A stretch of 64,000 nucleotides of DNA from Tautonia plasticadhaerens (GCF_007752535.1 NZ_CP036426.1:5642001-5706000), one strand, 5' to 3'; shown: positions 8,174 to 21,435, counted from the stretch's first letter. Notes: generated by a model not told the origin, from the sequence alone. Numbers and translations: made by a program.

Positions 8174-10776
8174 GGCCGGTCTGGCTCCCGGGAGTCCTGC
8201 TCGGGGTCGATCGCGCCGAAGGCGTCCGATGCGACGGAGGTGTAGATCGGCAAGTCCGGCGGCGGGGGGGGGGCGTATCGCAGGTGGGTGACGACCAGGG
8301 TGAACCCCCGGTGGCGGTCGACGCCCGGATTCAGCTCCTGGCCCGGCATCGGCCCGGCCGCCCAGGCCACGAGCCTCAGCTCGCCGGCGTCCTCGGGCTT
8401 CCCCCAGTTGTAGGAGCAGAGCGGATCGAGGAAGTCGTCCAGGGCGGCCCAGTCGGGCCGATCGGGGGAGCCGACGGGCTGATATTCGGAGAACGACGCA
8501 TCCGAGGCGGGCAGCGGGACGCGCCCGCCGGGCGCGATGGTGCCGATCGGCGTGTAGCGGTTCTCCCCGCCCTGTCCGCCGGTGGCCACGTCGACGAGGA
8601 CCGCGTCCCGCAGTTCCAGGGTCGTCTGGTTGACGATCGCCCGGGGGCCGTCGGCGGGGCTTTGCAGGGCGATCCCCCCCCGGAGGTCGATCATCTGCTC
8701 GGCCCGGAACATCGCCAGGCTCCGGGGCTCGACCCGGAAGTCGATCAGCTCGGGGCCCGGGGTCGACTGCCAGGTCGACTCGGTCACCTGTTCGCCCCGG
8801 ATCGTCAGGTTGGCGTTCAGGGGCAACGCGAGGGCCGACGGCTCGCCGGGGAACGAGATGGTGAAGTTCTGGCGGCCGGTCGAATAGAGCACCGAGAACC
8901 GGCTGAGGTGGCCCCTGGGGTAGCCGGGCTGGATCTCCAGCAGGTCGATTTCGTCGCAGGCCCGTTCGTATCCGGAGTCGATCGCCGCGGCGCGCTCCAC
9001 CGCCCCGGCGAAGCCGAAGGCCAGCAGCGGGACGACGACCCAGGCGAGTTCCCGGCGGCGGAACACGAACCGGCAGACGAGCCAGTTCAGGGGGACCAAG
9101 GCGGCGACGTACGCCACGATGATCCGGAGCACGAACGGGGCGCCGGGCACCTCGATGCCGGACGCCTCCACCAGCGTCGTGCGGGCCAGGGCGGGCAGCT
9201 TGGCCGAGTCGAGCCAGGCGGCGACCGGGGCCTCGGGGGTCTGCTCCAGCATCGGGTCGGCCACCGGGCCGGGGCCGAAGGGGTTGGCCGCCGTCGTCAT
9301 GGCCACGTCCACGCCCTCGATCGGGGCCGGGGGGACTGGCTCGAGGTCCCGGCCCAGCAGGCGGTACCAGCTCAGCTCGGGGCCCGAGAGCATGAAATTG
9401 TCGTTCGGGTCGAGCGGCCTCCAGCGGTCCTCGGGCCGTCGCAGGACGACCCGGCGGATGAACGTGTCGTTGCCGGCCCAACGCTGGAAGGCCGACTCCT
9501 TCGGGTCGATCCCCAGCATCAGGATGCGTCCCCGCCCGACCCGGCGTTCGGCGCCGAAACGCCGGCCCTGGTCGTCGGTGATCCACTGGACGTCGTCGGC
9601 CAGGGGGGAGAGGCCCGTCAGCTGCATCGGGCGATCGGGGGGCAGGTCGATCGGCTCGGGGGGGGCGTATCGCGAGCCGAGGCGGTCGTTGATCGCCCCC
9701 CGTCGCGCCTGCATCGGGTTCGAGTAATCGGCCGACGGGCTGGCCAGGCGATCCGCCTTCCAGATCGGCGGCAGGTAGAGGGAGGCCAGGCCCTTGAGGT
9801 CCGATTCGCCGAGCGTGAGGTTCTCCCCCGAGGGCTCGGCCGGCAGGTACGGGGCGAGGAAGCTCTCGACGTTGACCAGCGGCTGAAGCGGGGCGCCGGC
9901 CCCCCCGGCGATGACGAGCTGGCCCCCCCAGTGCAGCCAGTCGATCATCGCCCGCTGCTGCCCGGCGTCCAGGTCGTTCGGGTCGAAGCCGTCCCAGATG
10001 ACGTGGCTGATGGTCGTCCAGGTCAACGGGTGGGACGAGAGATTCGGCCGGTTCGCCTCCTGGGGGACGACCAGCCGGTAATAGGTCCGGCGGTCGACGA
10101 GCTGCTGGTCGGCCATGTCGGTCGTCGCCGGCACCAGGGCCTGGTAGCGCTTCCAGTAGTCGTAGATCAGCGGGTCGTCGGACAGGACGACGACCAGCAT
10201 CTGGTGGGCGGGCATCGGCAGCAGCGGGGCCTGGGTCGAGTCGTCCGGCCGGAGCGCGCCGGGGCGGACGAGCTCGATGTCCAGCGCCTTGGTCTCCATC
10301 GGCAGGAAGGCGGGCCAGCTCAGCCGCATCGGCTCACCCTCGACGAGCCGGGCGTCCCTGCGGAAGACGACGGATCGCGGCATGTCCCTGAGGGCGACCG
10401 GGGCGGTCCGGAGCCTGCCCTCGTAGTCGAACAGGTTGGCCTGCAGCTCCTGGGTCAGCGAGGCCCAGTGGTTCGGCTTCACGAAGGTCAGCACGTCGAA
10501 CGGGGCGACCTGGGTCCGGTAGAACTCGAAGGGCGGCTTGAGGGCGTCCCCCTCCCGCTCGGCCTTCGCGTCCGGGTCGGTCAATTCCCGGAACCGTCGG
10601 GTCGCCTCGCTCTCGACCTCGGCGGATTCGCCCTCGAGGCCCATGTCCTGGGCCCGGACGTGGGCCGAGGCCAGCGCGACGGCGCCGACGACGAACCCCG
10701 CCACGATCATCCGTCCCAGCGCCTCGGTCGTCCCTGTCACGATCGCCCCCCCGGCGAGCCGCCAAGCCTTCGACAT
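8170..10776 (-). CDS. Exported/membrane-anchored protein of an ABC export module (868 aa)
   Basis: No named family can be given with certainty. Residues ~22-42 (RMIVAGFVVGAVALASAHVRA) are a signal peptide or anchor with AQD at the likely cleavage point. A long periplasmic part follows with alpha/beta-like stretches (MLVVVLSDDPLIYDYW, DWLHWGGQLVIAGGAG), reminiscent of glutamine-amidotransferase-like folds found in proteins next to ABC-2 exporters. Two membrane helices near residues 550-600 (IIVAYVAALVPLNWLVC and LAWVVVPLLAFGFAGAV) are followed by another large extracytoplasmic domain. It is the first gene of the three-gene module and overlaps the ATPase start by 4 nt, so it is probably a partner of the exporter. 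Confidence 0.8.
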   Translation of the reverse strand: MSKAWRLAGGAIVTGTTEALGRMIVAGFVVGAVALASAHVRAQDMGLEGESAEVESEATRRFRELTDPDAKAEREGDALKPPFEFYRTQVAPFDVLTFVKPNHWASLTQELQANLFDYEGRLRTAPVALRDMPRSVVFRRDARLVEGEPMRLSWPAFLPMETKALDIELVRPGALRPDDSTQAPLLPMPAHQMLVVVLSDDPLIYDYWKRYQALVPATTDMADQQLVDRRTYYRLVVPQEANRPNLSSHPLTWTTISHVIWDGFDPNDLDAGQQRAMIDWLHWGGQLVIAGGAGAPLQPLVNVESFLAPYLPAEPSGENLTLGESDLKGLASLYLPPIWKADRLASPSADYSNPMQARRGAINDRLGSRYAPPEPIDLPPDRPMQLTGLSPLADDVQWITDDQGRRFGAERRVGRGRILMLGIDPKESAFQRWAGNDTFIRRVVLRRPEDRWRPLDPNDNFMLSGPELSWYRLLGRDLEPVPPAPIEGVDVAMTTAANPFGPGPVADPMLEQTPEAPVAAWLDSAKLPALARTTLVEASGIEVPGAPFVLRIIVAYVAALVPLNWLVCRFVFRRRELAWVVVPLLAFGFAGAVERAAAIDSGYERACDEIDLLEIQPGYPRGHLSRFSVLYSTGRQNFTISFPGEPSALALPLNANLTIRGEQVTESTWQSTPGPELIDFRVEPRSLAMFRAEQMIDLRGGIALQSPADGPRAIVNQTTLELRDAVLVDVATGGQGGENRYTPIGTIAPGGRVPLPASDASFSEYQPVGSPDRPDWAALDDFLDPLCSYNWGKPEDAGELRLVAWAAGPMPGQELNPGVDRHRGFTLVVTHLRYAPPPPPDLPIYTSVASDAFGAIDPEQDSREPDRP

Positions 10777-10881
10777 CCGTCAGGCTCCCACTCTACCCGG
10801 GGGTTGATCGTGCCGGAAGGGGCCGAGCCCCGGCGGCCCGAATCGATCGGGAACGCCCGACGGGAGGGGGCGGGGGCCGCC

Positions 10882-11961
10882 TCAGAGCAGCCCCCCATAA
10901 CCCGCCTCGCCGAGCCCTTCGACCATCGCCTTGAGCCGGTCGAGCTGGTCCTTGCGGGCGACCAGGGTCGCGCCGCCCGACTGGACGATGACCAGGCCCT
11001 CGACCCCCAGCGCGGCGATGAGCTTCCCCTCGTCGCTCACGATGATGCAGTCGGAGGTCCCCGGGGCGAGCACCGGGCCCTGGGTGGAGTTCCCCCGCTC
11101 GTCGGGGGGGACGAGGGCCGTCAATGCCCGCCAGTCGCCGACGTCGTTCCAGGAATAGGGGACCTCGAGCACCCGGACGTTCTCGGCCTGCTCCATGACC
11201 GCCTTGTCGATCGGGATCTTCTCCATCGACGGGTACTCGCGCTCGAGGGCCTCCCGGAACCCGGGGGTGCCGAGCGTGCCCGAGACCCGGCCGATCGCCT
11301 CGGCGAGGGCGGGGCGATGCCGGGCCAGCGCGTCGAGGACCGCCCCCGCCCGCCAGATGAAGATCCCGGCGTTCCAGACGAAGCGTCCGGTCTCCAGGAA
11401 TCGCTCGGCGGTGTCGCGGTCGGGCTTCTCCCGGAATCGCTCGACCCGGTAGGCGGAGATCCCCCCGGGGCGGCCGACCAGCTCGGCCCGCTCGATGTAG
11501 CCGTAGCCCGTCTCGGGCCGGTCCGGGGTGATGCCGAAGGTCACGAAGGCGGTGGGGTCGTCCTCGACGAGCTCCGAGGCGGCCCGGACCGACGCGAGGA
11601 AGGCGTCGACCGGCTCGATCACGTGGTCGGCCGGCAGGACGACCATCGTCGCTTCGGGATCCCGGGCGGCGACCAGCGCCGCGGCCAGGCCGACGCAGGC
11701 GGCGGTGTCCCGGGGGCAGGGCTCGCCGACCACCTGCTCGGCCGGCAGCTCCGGGAGCTGGGCCCGGGTGGCCTCTGCCTGGTCGGCGCCGGTGATGACC
11801 CAGGTCCGATCGGGGGGGATCAGGGGGGAGACCCGGGCGAGGGTCTGCTGGATCATCGTCGCGTCGCCGTGGAGGCGGAGCAACTGCTTGGGCCGGTCGC
11901 GGCGGCTCTTGGGCCAGAAACGGGTGCCGCTGCCGCCGGCCATGATCACGGCGTGGAGCAC
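10882..11961 (-). CDS. manC: Mannose-1-phosphate guanylyltransferase
   Basis: 359 aa, the length of the monofunctional enzyme. It makes GDP-mannose from mannose-1-phosphate and GTP in the cytoplasm, for polysaccharide or LPS synthesis. The nucleotidyltransferase signature GGSGTRFWPKSR with PKQLL follows the start (MLHAVIMAGG). VLPADHVI carries the metal-binding Asp, and GYGYIE, FREKPD and WNAGIFIWRAG are classic family motifs. The isomerase domain of bifunctional ManC is absent. It lies ~100 nt upstream of the exported protein gene and ~100 nt downstream of the hybrid kinase. Specificity for mannose is assigned by family, not proved. Confidence 0.9.
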   Translation of the reverse strand: MLHAVIMAGGSGTRFWPKSRRDRPKQLLRLHGDATMIQQTLARVSPLIPPDRTWVITGADQAEATRAQLPELPAEQVVGEPCPRDTAACVGLAAALVAARDPEATMVVLPADHVIEPVDAFLASVRAASELVEDDPTAFVTFGITPDRPETGYGYIERAELVGRPGGISAYRVERFREKPDRDTAERFLETGRFVWNAGIFIWRAGAVLDALARHRPALAEAIGRVSGTLGTPGFREALEREYPSMEKIPIDKAVMEQAENVRVLEVPYSWNDVGDWRALTALVPPDERGNSTQGPVLAPGTSDCIIVSDEGKLIAALGVEGLVIVQSGGATLVARKDQLDRLKAMVEGLGEAGYGGLL

Positions 11962-12062
11962 GGGGGGCCTCCTACCCGTCGTCGACCTTCGGCCGACGGT
12001 CCGGTCACTGGGCTTCGGGGGGATCCGACGGGCCGGCCGGTCGAGACGGGCCGGGTGGGGCC

Positions 12063-14105
12063 TTACTGGACCGTGTCGCCCGGGTCGGTGTCAAGGGAGG
12101 GCCGCCCGCCCCGGACGTGCGCCTGGATCGTCCCGCGGAGGACCTCCCAGTCGATCGGCTTGACCATCCGGCCGTCGAAGAGCCCCTCCTCGGCCGGGTC
12201 GGACTCCTCCGAGGCGGTCAGCGCCAGGATCGGCATCCGGAAGCCCCGGGCGCGGAGTTGCCGGGCCGCCTCCGGGCCGTCCATGCCGGTCATCCGCACG
12301 TCCAGCAGGACCAGGTCGAAGGGCCGGCCGTCGTCCCGGGCCCGCCCGGCCTCCTCGAGCACTCGTCGGCCGTCGTCGACGTCGACGACCTCGATCCCCG
12401 AGCGGCGGAGCCGGAGCGTCAGGGCCCGGCGGAGGTCGTGGTTGTCGTCGGCCAGCAGCAGCCGGGGCCGGGCGGGGGCGGCAGGGGAAGCGAGGGCGGG
12501 GGCCTTCGACGCCGCCCCCGGCACGGTCGCCGGGGGCTTCGGGGGGGGATCGGGCCGGGGGGGGGCGGGCTCGAGCGTCGACCATTCGGCCGAGTCGAAT
12601 CCCGAGTCCGGTGGCTTCTCCTGGCGATGGGCCGTGCCGAGGGGCCCGGTCGGCAGGCTCAGGCTGAACCGGCTCCCCCGGCCCGGTTCGCTCTGCACGG
12701 CGATCCGGCCGCCGAGCAGGCCGGCCATCCGCTGGCTCAGGGCCAGGCCGAGGCCGGCCCCGTCGGCCCCGACCGCGGACCCCCGGTAGAACGGCTCGAA
12801 GAGCCGGGCGATCACGTCGGGGCCCATCCCGACTCCCGTGTCCCTCACGTCGACCACCAGCAACGGCCGGTCGGTGGAGGACTCGTCCAGCGACGCCTCG
12901 ACCCGGACCGAGCCGACCTGGGTGAACTTGATGGCGTTGCTGACCAGGTTGATGAGGATCTGTCGGAGACGCAGGGCATCGGTCCGGATCGTCGGCGGGA
13001 TCGGGGTGCGGTATTCCAGCGACAGCACCAGCCCCCGGGCCCGGGCCTGGGCGGCGAGCAGGTCGACGACCTGGGCCAGCAGTTCCCCGACCTGGCACTC
13101 GGCCAGGTCGATCCGCATCGTCCCGGACTCCAGGCGAGCCAGGTCGAGCAGGTCGTTGAGCAGCCGGATCAGGTATCGGGCGTTGCGGCGGACCGTCCGC
13201 AGGGCGTCCAGCCGGCTGAATCCTTCCGGGGGGGGCGTCGGCTGCGTCTCGGCCCTGATGAGGTGCTCGGCGTATTCGAGGATCGCGGCCAGCGGGGTGC
13301 GCAGCTCGTGGCCGAGGTCCCGGAGCAGCTCGCTCTTGGCCCGGCTCGCCAGCTCGGTGCGCTCCATCGCCCGGCGGAGTGCGGTCAGCCGCTTGGTCTC
13401 GGTCACGTCCCGGCCGACGAGGTAGATGAGGCCGTCGGCGAGCACGGCGTTCACCGCCAGCCAGCGGTGGCTGCCGTCCCGGTGCCTCAGGCGGAGCTCC
13501 AGCCCGTTGAGTTCCCGGCCGGAGCGGAGCGAGGCGAACGCGGCCTCGGCGGCCGGGCGGTCGTCGTGATGGACCACGTCGATCGCCGAGGTCGCGACCA
13601 GCTCATCGGGCCGGAATCCGAGGCTGGCCTCCCACGACGGGTTGAGTCGGGTGAACCGGGGGGCGTCCGGGTCGGGCCGGACGATGGCGAAGAGGTCGGG
13701 CGCCATCCGGAAGAAGCGGTCGAGCGCCTCCTGGGCCCGCTTGCGATCGGAGATGTCCCGCGCGACGACCAGGCCGAGCGGGTCGGGCCGGGTGTGGATC
13801 CGGCTGACGGTGACGTTGACCGGGATCGGCGTGCCGACCGCCCGGTTCAGCGAGAGGCCCTCCCGGGAGTGGTAGAACCAGCTGATCTGGTAGGCCTCGA
13901 TCAACTGGTCGATCACGCCGGGCTCGACGCCGCGGAACAGATCCCAGACCTTCATCTGGAGCAGCGGCTTGCGGTCGAAGCCGGAGAGCCGAAGGGCGGC
14001 CGGGTTGGCATCGATGACCCGGTGGTCGCGCGGGTCGAAGATGAAGAGGGCATCGTTCGACTCGCGGAACAGGCAGCGGGCGATCTCCTCGTGGCGATCC
14101 GACAT
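12063..14105 (-). CDS. Hybrid sensor histidine kinase (PAS-PAS-HisKA-HATPase-REC)
   Basis: 680 aa with no membrane helices, so probably a cytosolic sensor. Two PAS domains (about 10-125 and 130-245; DALFIFDPRDHRVIDANPAA in the first) precede the dimerisation helix with H266 in LGHELRTPLAAI. The ATPase domain has the N box NLVSNAIKF, the G boxes DTGVGMG and GLGLAL. A Pro/Ala-rich linker leads to a C-terminal receiver with acidic pair LLADD, phospho-acceptor D602 in LLDVRMTG, and the conserved LTAS. It begins at the ATG at 14105 (MSDRHEEIAR). No cognate response regulator is adjacent, so the output is unknown. The sensed signal cannot be inferred. Confidence 0.93.
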   Translation of the reverse strand: MSDRHEEIARCLFRESNDALFIFDPRDHRVIDANPAALRLSGFDRKPLLQMKVWDLFRGVEPGVIDQLIEAYQISWFYHSREGLSLNRAVGTPIPVNVTVSRIHTRPDPLGLVVARDISDRKRAQEALDRFFRMAPDLFAIVRPDPDAPRFTRLNPSWEASLGFRPDELVATSAIDVVHHDDRPAAEAAFASLRSGRELNGLELRLRHRDGSHRWLAVNAVLADGLIYLVGRDVTETKRLTALRRAMERTELASRAKSELLRDLGHELRTPLAAILEYAEHLIRAETQPTPPPEGFSRLDALRTVRRNARYLIRLLNDLLDLARLESGTMRIDLAECQVGELLAQVVDLLAAQARARGLVLSLEYRTPIPPTIRTDALRLRQILINLVSNAIKFTQVGSVRVEASLDESSTDRPLLVVDVRDTGVGMGPDVIARLFEPFYRGSAVGADGAGLGLALSQRMAGLLGGRIAVQSEPGRGSRFSLSLPTGPLGTAHRQEKPPDSGFDSAEWSTLEPAPPRPDPPPKPPATVPGAASKAPALASPAAPARPRLLLADDNHDLRRALTLRLRRSGIEVVDVDDGRRVLEEAGRARDDGRPFDLVLLDVRMTGMDGPEAARQLRARGFRMPILALTASEESDPAEEGLFDGRMVKPIDWEVLRGTIQAHVRGGRPSLDTDPGDTVQ

Positions 14106-14204
14106 GGTGCCCCTTCGCGAGCGAAATCGGCCCGGCGACTCCGCCGGGCGGCTGGACCGGGGGCGCCCCGTGGCCCCCAGATTGGATCAGTCCGCGTCCG
14201 AAAT

Positions 14205-14852
14205 TCAAGGGCCGTCGGCGGCCGAGGGTGCGGGCGTGCCCGACCGCTCGGCGTCGCCCGGCCCGTCGTGGCACACGCGAAAACCGAGGGTGAAGTACGG
14301 AAAGACCTTATGGCTCCCGGCGGTCGACCGGCACGGAGACACGCTCTCCATGGTATCCCAGGAGCCCCCCCGGTCCACCCATCGATCTCCGCCTTTCGGC
14401 CCCGACGGGTCGATTTTAGATCCGGCCCCTCCCTCGTCCCCGGGAGAGGCGTCGTACCAGCCGGAGCAGGGCCCCCTGGCGTCCCCGTGCAAGTCGTGGA
14501 GCCCCCAGGGGATCGGCCTCCCGGTGCCGACCGGCCGCATCAGCCGGCGGAGGTCCCATCCCTCGACGTATCCCGTCACGAGATCGGGCCGCCCCTCGAC
14601 CTCCCCGGAGTCGTGAATCGCGGGGACGTTGGGGTGGGAAATCCGGGCCATCGGCTCCGCCTCCCTCCGGAACCGGGTGATCCCGGGGCCGGGATCAGTG
14701 TCCGCCTCCGCGGAGAGGAACGTGATCGCCACCGGCCTGCCGAGTCGGACCTGCCGCGCGAGCACGACCAACCCCATCCCCCCCCGGCTGAGGGGCCTGA
14801 GGATCTCGTAGCCCGGCACGGACGGCGTGCACGAGGAGGGCGAGCCCGACAT
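14205..14852 (-). pseudogene. Remnant of a Ser/Thr protein kinase / formylglycine-generating-enzyme fusion with an in-frame internal deletion
   Basis: The open frame (215 codons from the ATG at 14852) joins two unrelated ends. Residues ~12-110 match the N-lobe of Pkn-type kinases: GYEILRPLSRGGMG, FRREAEPMARISHPNVPAIH and YVEGWDLRRLM. Residues ~118-205 match the C-terminal end of FGE/SUMF1 domains: WGLHDLHGD, CSGWYD, RWVDRGGSWD and LGFRVCH. The kinase C-lobe, with its catalytic loop and DFG, and the FGE N-terminal part are missing, and the junction falls near RPVGTGRPIP. The beta-3 lysine is lost (VAITF where VALKM is usual) and the glycine loop is altered. Planctomycetes often encode full kinase-FGE fusions, so this is best read as an inactivated copy that kept its frame. 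No ribosome-binding site is seen upstream. Confidence 0.75.
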
Positions 14853-15148
14853 AGGAGGACCCTCGATCGCTCGGGAAGGGTCCCGCACCATCGCGGCAAA
14901 CCCCGGGATGCACGGACGCCGACCGACCCGGGGGACGGGAGTGTCCGACTTTCTAGGGACTCGACGAAGGAGACACCCCGGGCCCGCGACCATCAATCCG
15001 GGCACGAGGCGCCGCCTCCCTGGACGGACCCCTCCATACTCCCAGGTTTCGATTCATCCTACAATCATCATGCCCAGCGAGCAAGGAAGAACACGCGTTT
15101 ATTTAGGGAATTGCTCGCGCGGGGGTGAATCGATGAGACGCATCCGGC
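14853..15148. other. Gene-free stretch upstream of the kinase/FGE relic
   Basis: About 300 bp with a lower-GC patch near 15050-15115. The kinase-relic frame is open to 15005, but the translated extension is not protein-like. It probably contains decayed upstream sequence of the relic and the 3' region of the uridylyltransferase gene. No clear regulatory signal. Confidence 0.4.
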
Positions 15149-16600
15149 TCAGCCGGTGTCCCTCGGCCCGAGGTAGATCGGCCGGTCGACGGTGAGTCCC
15201 GGGTCGACCTTCTGCCTGAGCTCGGCGGCGTCCAGGGCCAACAGCGGGCTGATCTCGATCCCGAAGGGGACCGTGCCGTCGGCCCTCCGCAAGACCCGGG
15301 CCCCGGACTGCTCCAGCCAGCCGCCGAACAGGTCGCTCAGCCGTTGCCGGACGGTGGCCGGGGAGTCGGGGCCGGTCGCGTTCTTCAGCGGCTCGAACTC
15401 GAACGCCCGCTCGGTCTCGACGATCGACCAGCGATCGGCCAGCGGCAGCGCATCGAAGATGAACGTCTCGAACTTCACCGCATTCGGCGCGGCGGGGTCC
15501 ACCTGCGCACCCGACTCGTCGAGGAACGGCACCTTCTTCAGCGCCCGGTGGAACGGCAGCCGCCCCCCCCCCGAGGCGAGCCGCTCCAGGAAGCCCCGGT
15601 CGAAGCAGTGGATAGCGATGCTCCCCGCCCAGAGTTCCAGGCTGCCGTCGGGCTCCCGGCGCTCGGCCAGCTCGGCCGGCAGGTCGGAGTACTCGATCAC
15701 CTGGGCCCGGCCGTCGACCGTCACCACCACCCCCACCTTCTCCTCCGGACGCTGCTTCTCGACGACCTTGAAGGAGATCTCCGCGTCGGCGAGCAGGTGC
15801 AGGCCGAGGTAGGCCGGGTCGCAGATCTGGGCCAGGGGGTTGTCGACCTGGAAGTAATAGATCGTCCGGACGCCCCGGGTTGCCATGTCGTCGAGGCAGC
15901 TCGGGCCACCCCCGTCGGCCGGGGAGGCCAGCGCGGCGATGGTGCCGCCATGGCCGTCGGGGCTCAGGGCCAGGCGGTCCTTCCCGGCCAGCAGCAGCTT
16001 GCCCATGGAGGCGTCGACGGCGGGCATCTGCCCCTGGACGAACAGCCGGACGTGCTCGAGGCCGAATTGGTCGTGCCGGTCGAGGAATTCGGTCGTGGCC
16101 CGATGGTTCTCGGGGCTCGTCATGATGTAGAGCGGCACCGGGGCGCCGTACCGTCGCCCCAACGCCCGCAGCTTCTCGGCGTGCAGCTGGAAGAGGCTGG
16201 CGCCGGAGACGGGACCGATCGGGTAGGTCCCCTTCGGGCCGTCGAAGCCGAGGCGGGTCCCCTGCCCCCCCGCGACGAGGACGGCGGCCACCTCCCCGGC
16301 GGCCAGGGCGGCCTCCCCCCGCTCGGCGGCGTGCCGCCGGGCGACGCGTTCGGCGTCGGTCTGGGGCACCCGACGGACGTCGACCGGGCCGACCCGGGAG
16401 GGCTCGATCGGATGTGGCGCCTCGTCGACGGTGCCGACGACCAGGCGGTCGACCAGCTCGCCGAGGCGGCCCAGGTCGAGCCGGCCGAGTTGCCCGGACA
16501 GCCGGGCCCGGCCGTCGGAGTCGAGGTCGTCCCAGAATCGGAGGACATGGTCCTGACCGTGTCGGGCCAGGTGGTCGACCAGCTCGGGGTCGGCGGGCAT
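15149..16600 (-). CDS. UDPGP type-1 family nucleotidyltransferase (UDP-sugar pyrophosphorylase)
   Basis: 483 aa, in the range of eukaryote-like UDP-N-acetylglucosamine/UDP-glucose pyrophosphorylases, which are common in planctomycetes. These enzymes make UDP-sugars from UTP and a sugar-1-phosphate. VLVAGGQGTRLGFDGPKGTY near residue 110 is the nucleotide-binding loop. IMTSPENH, GHGGTIAAL, YFQVDNPLAQICDP and VVVTVDGRAQVIEYSDLP match the family core. GlcNAc versus Glc specificity cannot be decided from sequence alone. It begins MPADPELVDHLARHG at 16600 and is ~90 nt downstream of the metallo-hydrolase gene on the same strand. Confidence 0.9.
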   Translation of the reverse strand: MPADPELVDHLARHGQDHVLRFWDDLDSDGRARLSGQLGRLDLGRLGELVDRLVVGTVDEAPHPIEPSRVGPVDVRRVPQTDAERVARRHAAERGEAALAAGEVAAVLVAGGQGTRLGFDGPKGTYPIGPVSGASLFQLHAEKLRALGRRYGAPVPLYIMTSPENHRATTEFLDRHDQFGLEHVRLFVQGQMPAVDASMGKLLLAGKDRLALSPDGHGGTIAALASPADGGGPSCLDDMATRGVRTIYYFQVDNPLAQICDPAYLGLHLLADAEISFKVVEKQRPEEKVGVVVTVDGRAQVIEYSDLPAELAERREPDGSLELWAGSIAIHCFDRGFLERLASGGGRLPFHRALKKVPFLDESGAQVDPAAPNAVKFETFIFDALPLADRWSIVETERAFEFEPLKNATGPDSPATVRQRLSDLFGGWLEQSGARVLRRADGTVPFGIEISPLLALDAAELRQKVDPGLTVDRPIYLGPRDTG

Positions 16601-16690
16601 CTCGGGGCGGCTCCTGGGGCGGGGAATCGAGGCGAGGGGGCCGGCACTCGTCGGCGAGGGCAGCGGCTCCCGGGATCCGGGAGGTCGGGC

Positions 16691-17503
16691 TCAGAAGTCG
16701 ATGGCAAGGCCATCGTAGGCCAGCGAGACGCCCTCGGGCAAGCGTCCCTCGGCCGGGCCGTGGTCGTAGGAGTGCGAAAGGTGCGTCAGGTACGCGCGAC
16801 GCGGCCGCAATCGGTCGATCGCCTCGAGCGCCTCGTCGAGGCAGAAATGGGTGGGATGGGGTTCGGGCCTCAGCGCGTCGAGGATCAGGGCGTCGAGCCC
16901 CTCCAGCGCCGCCCAGCTCTCGTCCGGGATCCGGGAGACGTCGGTGCAATAGGCCAGCCCGCCGATCCGGAACCCGAGCACCCGGAACCTGCCGTGGTCC
17001 AGGCGGATCGGCAGGATCTGCTGGCCGAGGGCCTCGAACGGCTCCATCGGGCCGATCCGGCGGAACTCGATCTGGGGGACGCCGCCGCCGGGGATCCGCC
17101 TGGCCCGCTCGTCGAAGGCGTAGGGGAAGGCGCGTCGGATGGCCTGCTCGACCTCGTCCTCGCAGTAGATCGGCACCGGGCCGCCGGTCAGCCGGGGGAA
17201 GAGCCGGGCGTCGTCGAGGCCGAAGAGGTGGTCGGCGTGGGCATGGGTGTAGAGGATCGCGTGGGCCCCCCGGATCCCCTCCCGGAGCAGTTGCAGGCGT
17301 AGCTCCGGGGTGGTGTCGATCAGCAGGTCCCCCCCGGGGAGGCGGACCAGCACGCTCGGCCGGGTCCGGGCGTTCCTCGGGTCGTCGGATCGGCACACGG
17401 GGCAGTCGCAGCCCAGGACCGGGACGCCGGTCGACGTCCCGCTGCCCAGCACGATCAGTCGGCGGCCGGCGGGTTCGGCCGCCGGGGGGTCGGGTTCCTC
17501 CAC
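16691..17503 (-). CDS. PhnP-like MBL-fold metallo-hydrolase
   Basis: 270 aa. LGSGTSTGVPVLGCDCPVC (about residues 19-37) is the distinctive opening of PhnP-like phosphodiesterases. H87, H89, D91 and H92 in THAHADHLFGLDD form the metal-binding HxHxDH motif, and later His residues (LTHLSHSYDH) complete the site. Family members hydrolyse cyclic or linear phosphodiesters, but the substrate here is unknown and no phosphonate genes are nearby. It is divergent from secA across ~245 bp and is probably co-transcribed with the downstream UDPGP gene. Confidence 0.88.
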   Translation of the reverse strand: MEEPDPPAAEPAGRRLIVLGSGTSTGVPVLGCDCPVCRSDDPRNARTRPSVLVRLPGGDLLIDTTPELRLQLLREGIRGAHAILYTHAHADHLFGLDDARLFPRLTGGPVPIYCEDEVEQAIRRAFPYAFDERARRIPGGGVPQIEFRRIGPMEPFEALGQQILPIRLDHGRFRVLGFRIGGLAYCTDVSRIPDESWAALEGLDALILDALRPEPHPTHFCLDEALEAIDRLRPRRAYLTHLSHSYDHGPAEGRLPEGVSLAYDGLAIDF

Positions 17504-17651
17504 GCGATCGCGACTCCTCGATGCGGTCGTCCGGGTCCGGATTCCAGGCTCGCGTGCGTATTGTAGCGACGGGCCCCCCGCCCGGCGACCCCCACTGCGA
17601 GGCGTGCGTCGCCGGGCGTCCTATAGTCCCAGGAGGCCGCCCGGCCGGCGC

Positions 17652-17680
17652 TTGACCGGGGCGGTCGTTTTCAATAAAAT
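17652..17680 (+). promoter_or_regulatory. Near-consensus sigma70-type promoter for secA
   Basis: TTGACC (17652-17657) and TAAAAT (17675-17680) are separated by exactly 17 bp, each matching 5 of 6 consensus bases, inside an unusually AT-rich patch. Transcription would start near 17687, leaving a leader of about 60 nt before the secA ATG at 17749. Seen directly; activity is inferred. Confidence 0.75.
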
Positions 17681-17748
17681 TTGTTCACCATTGAAGTTAG
17701 AGCGTCGACACCTTTTCTTCCCTTCACCGCGGGAGGCGGTCACCGGTC

Positions 17749-21387
<3,639 letters not shown>

Positions 21388-21400
21388 GGCTCCTCCCCAC

Positions 21401-21435
21401 GGCCCGGCGGACCGTCTTCTCCGGTTCGTCGGGCC
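21401..21435 (+). terminator. Hairpin after secA, no T-run
   Basis: GGCCCGGCGGACCG pairs with CGGTTCGTCGGGCC over 14 positions if two G-U pairs are allowed, with a 7-nt loop. It starts 14 nt after the secA stop. There is no following T-tract, so it may stabilise the 3' end rather than terminate. Confidence 0.4.

Noticed and set aside
8284-12789. A 1501-codon plus-strand open frame opposite the exporter, manC and kinase genes
   Set aside because: It is antisense to three well-supported genes and its translation is low-complexity Gly/Arg/Pro/Val. Very GC-rich DNA produces such frames routinely.
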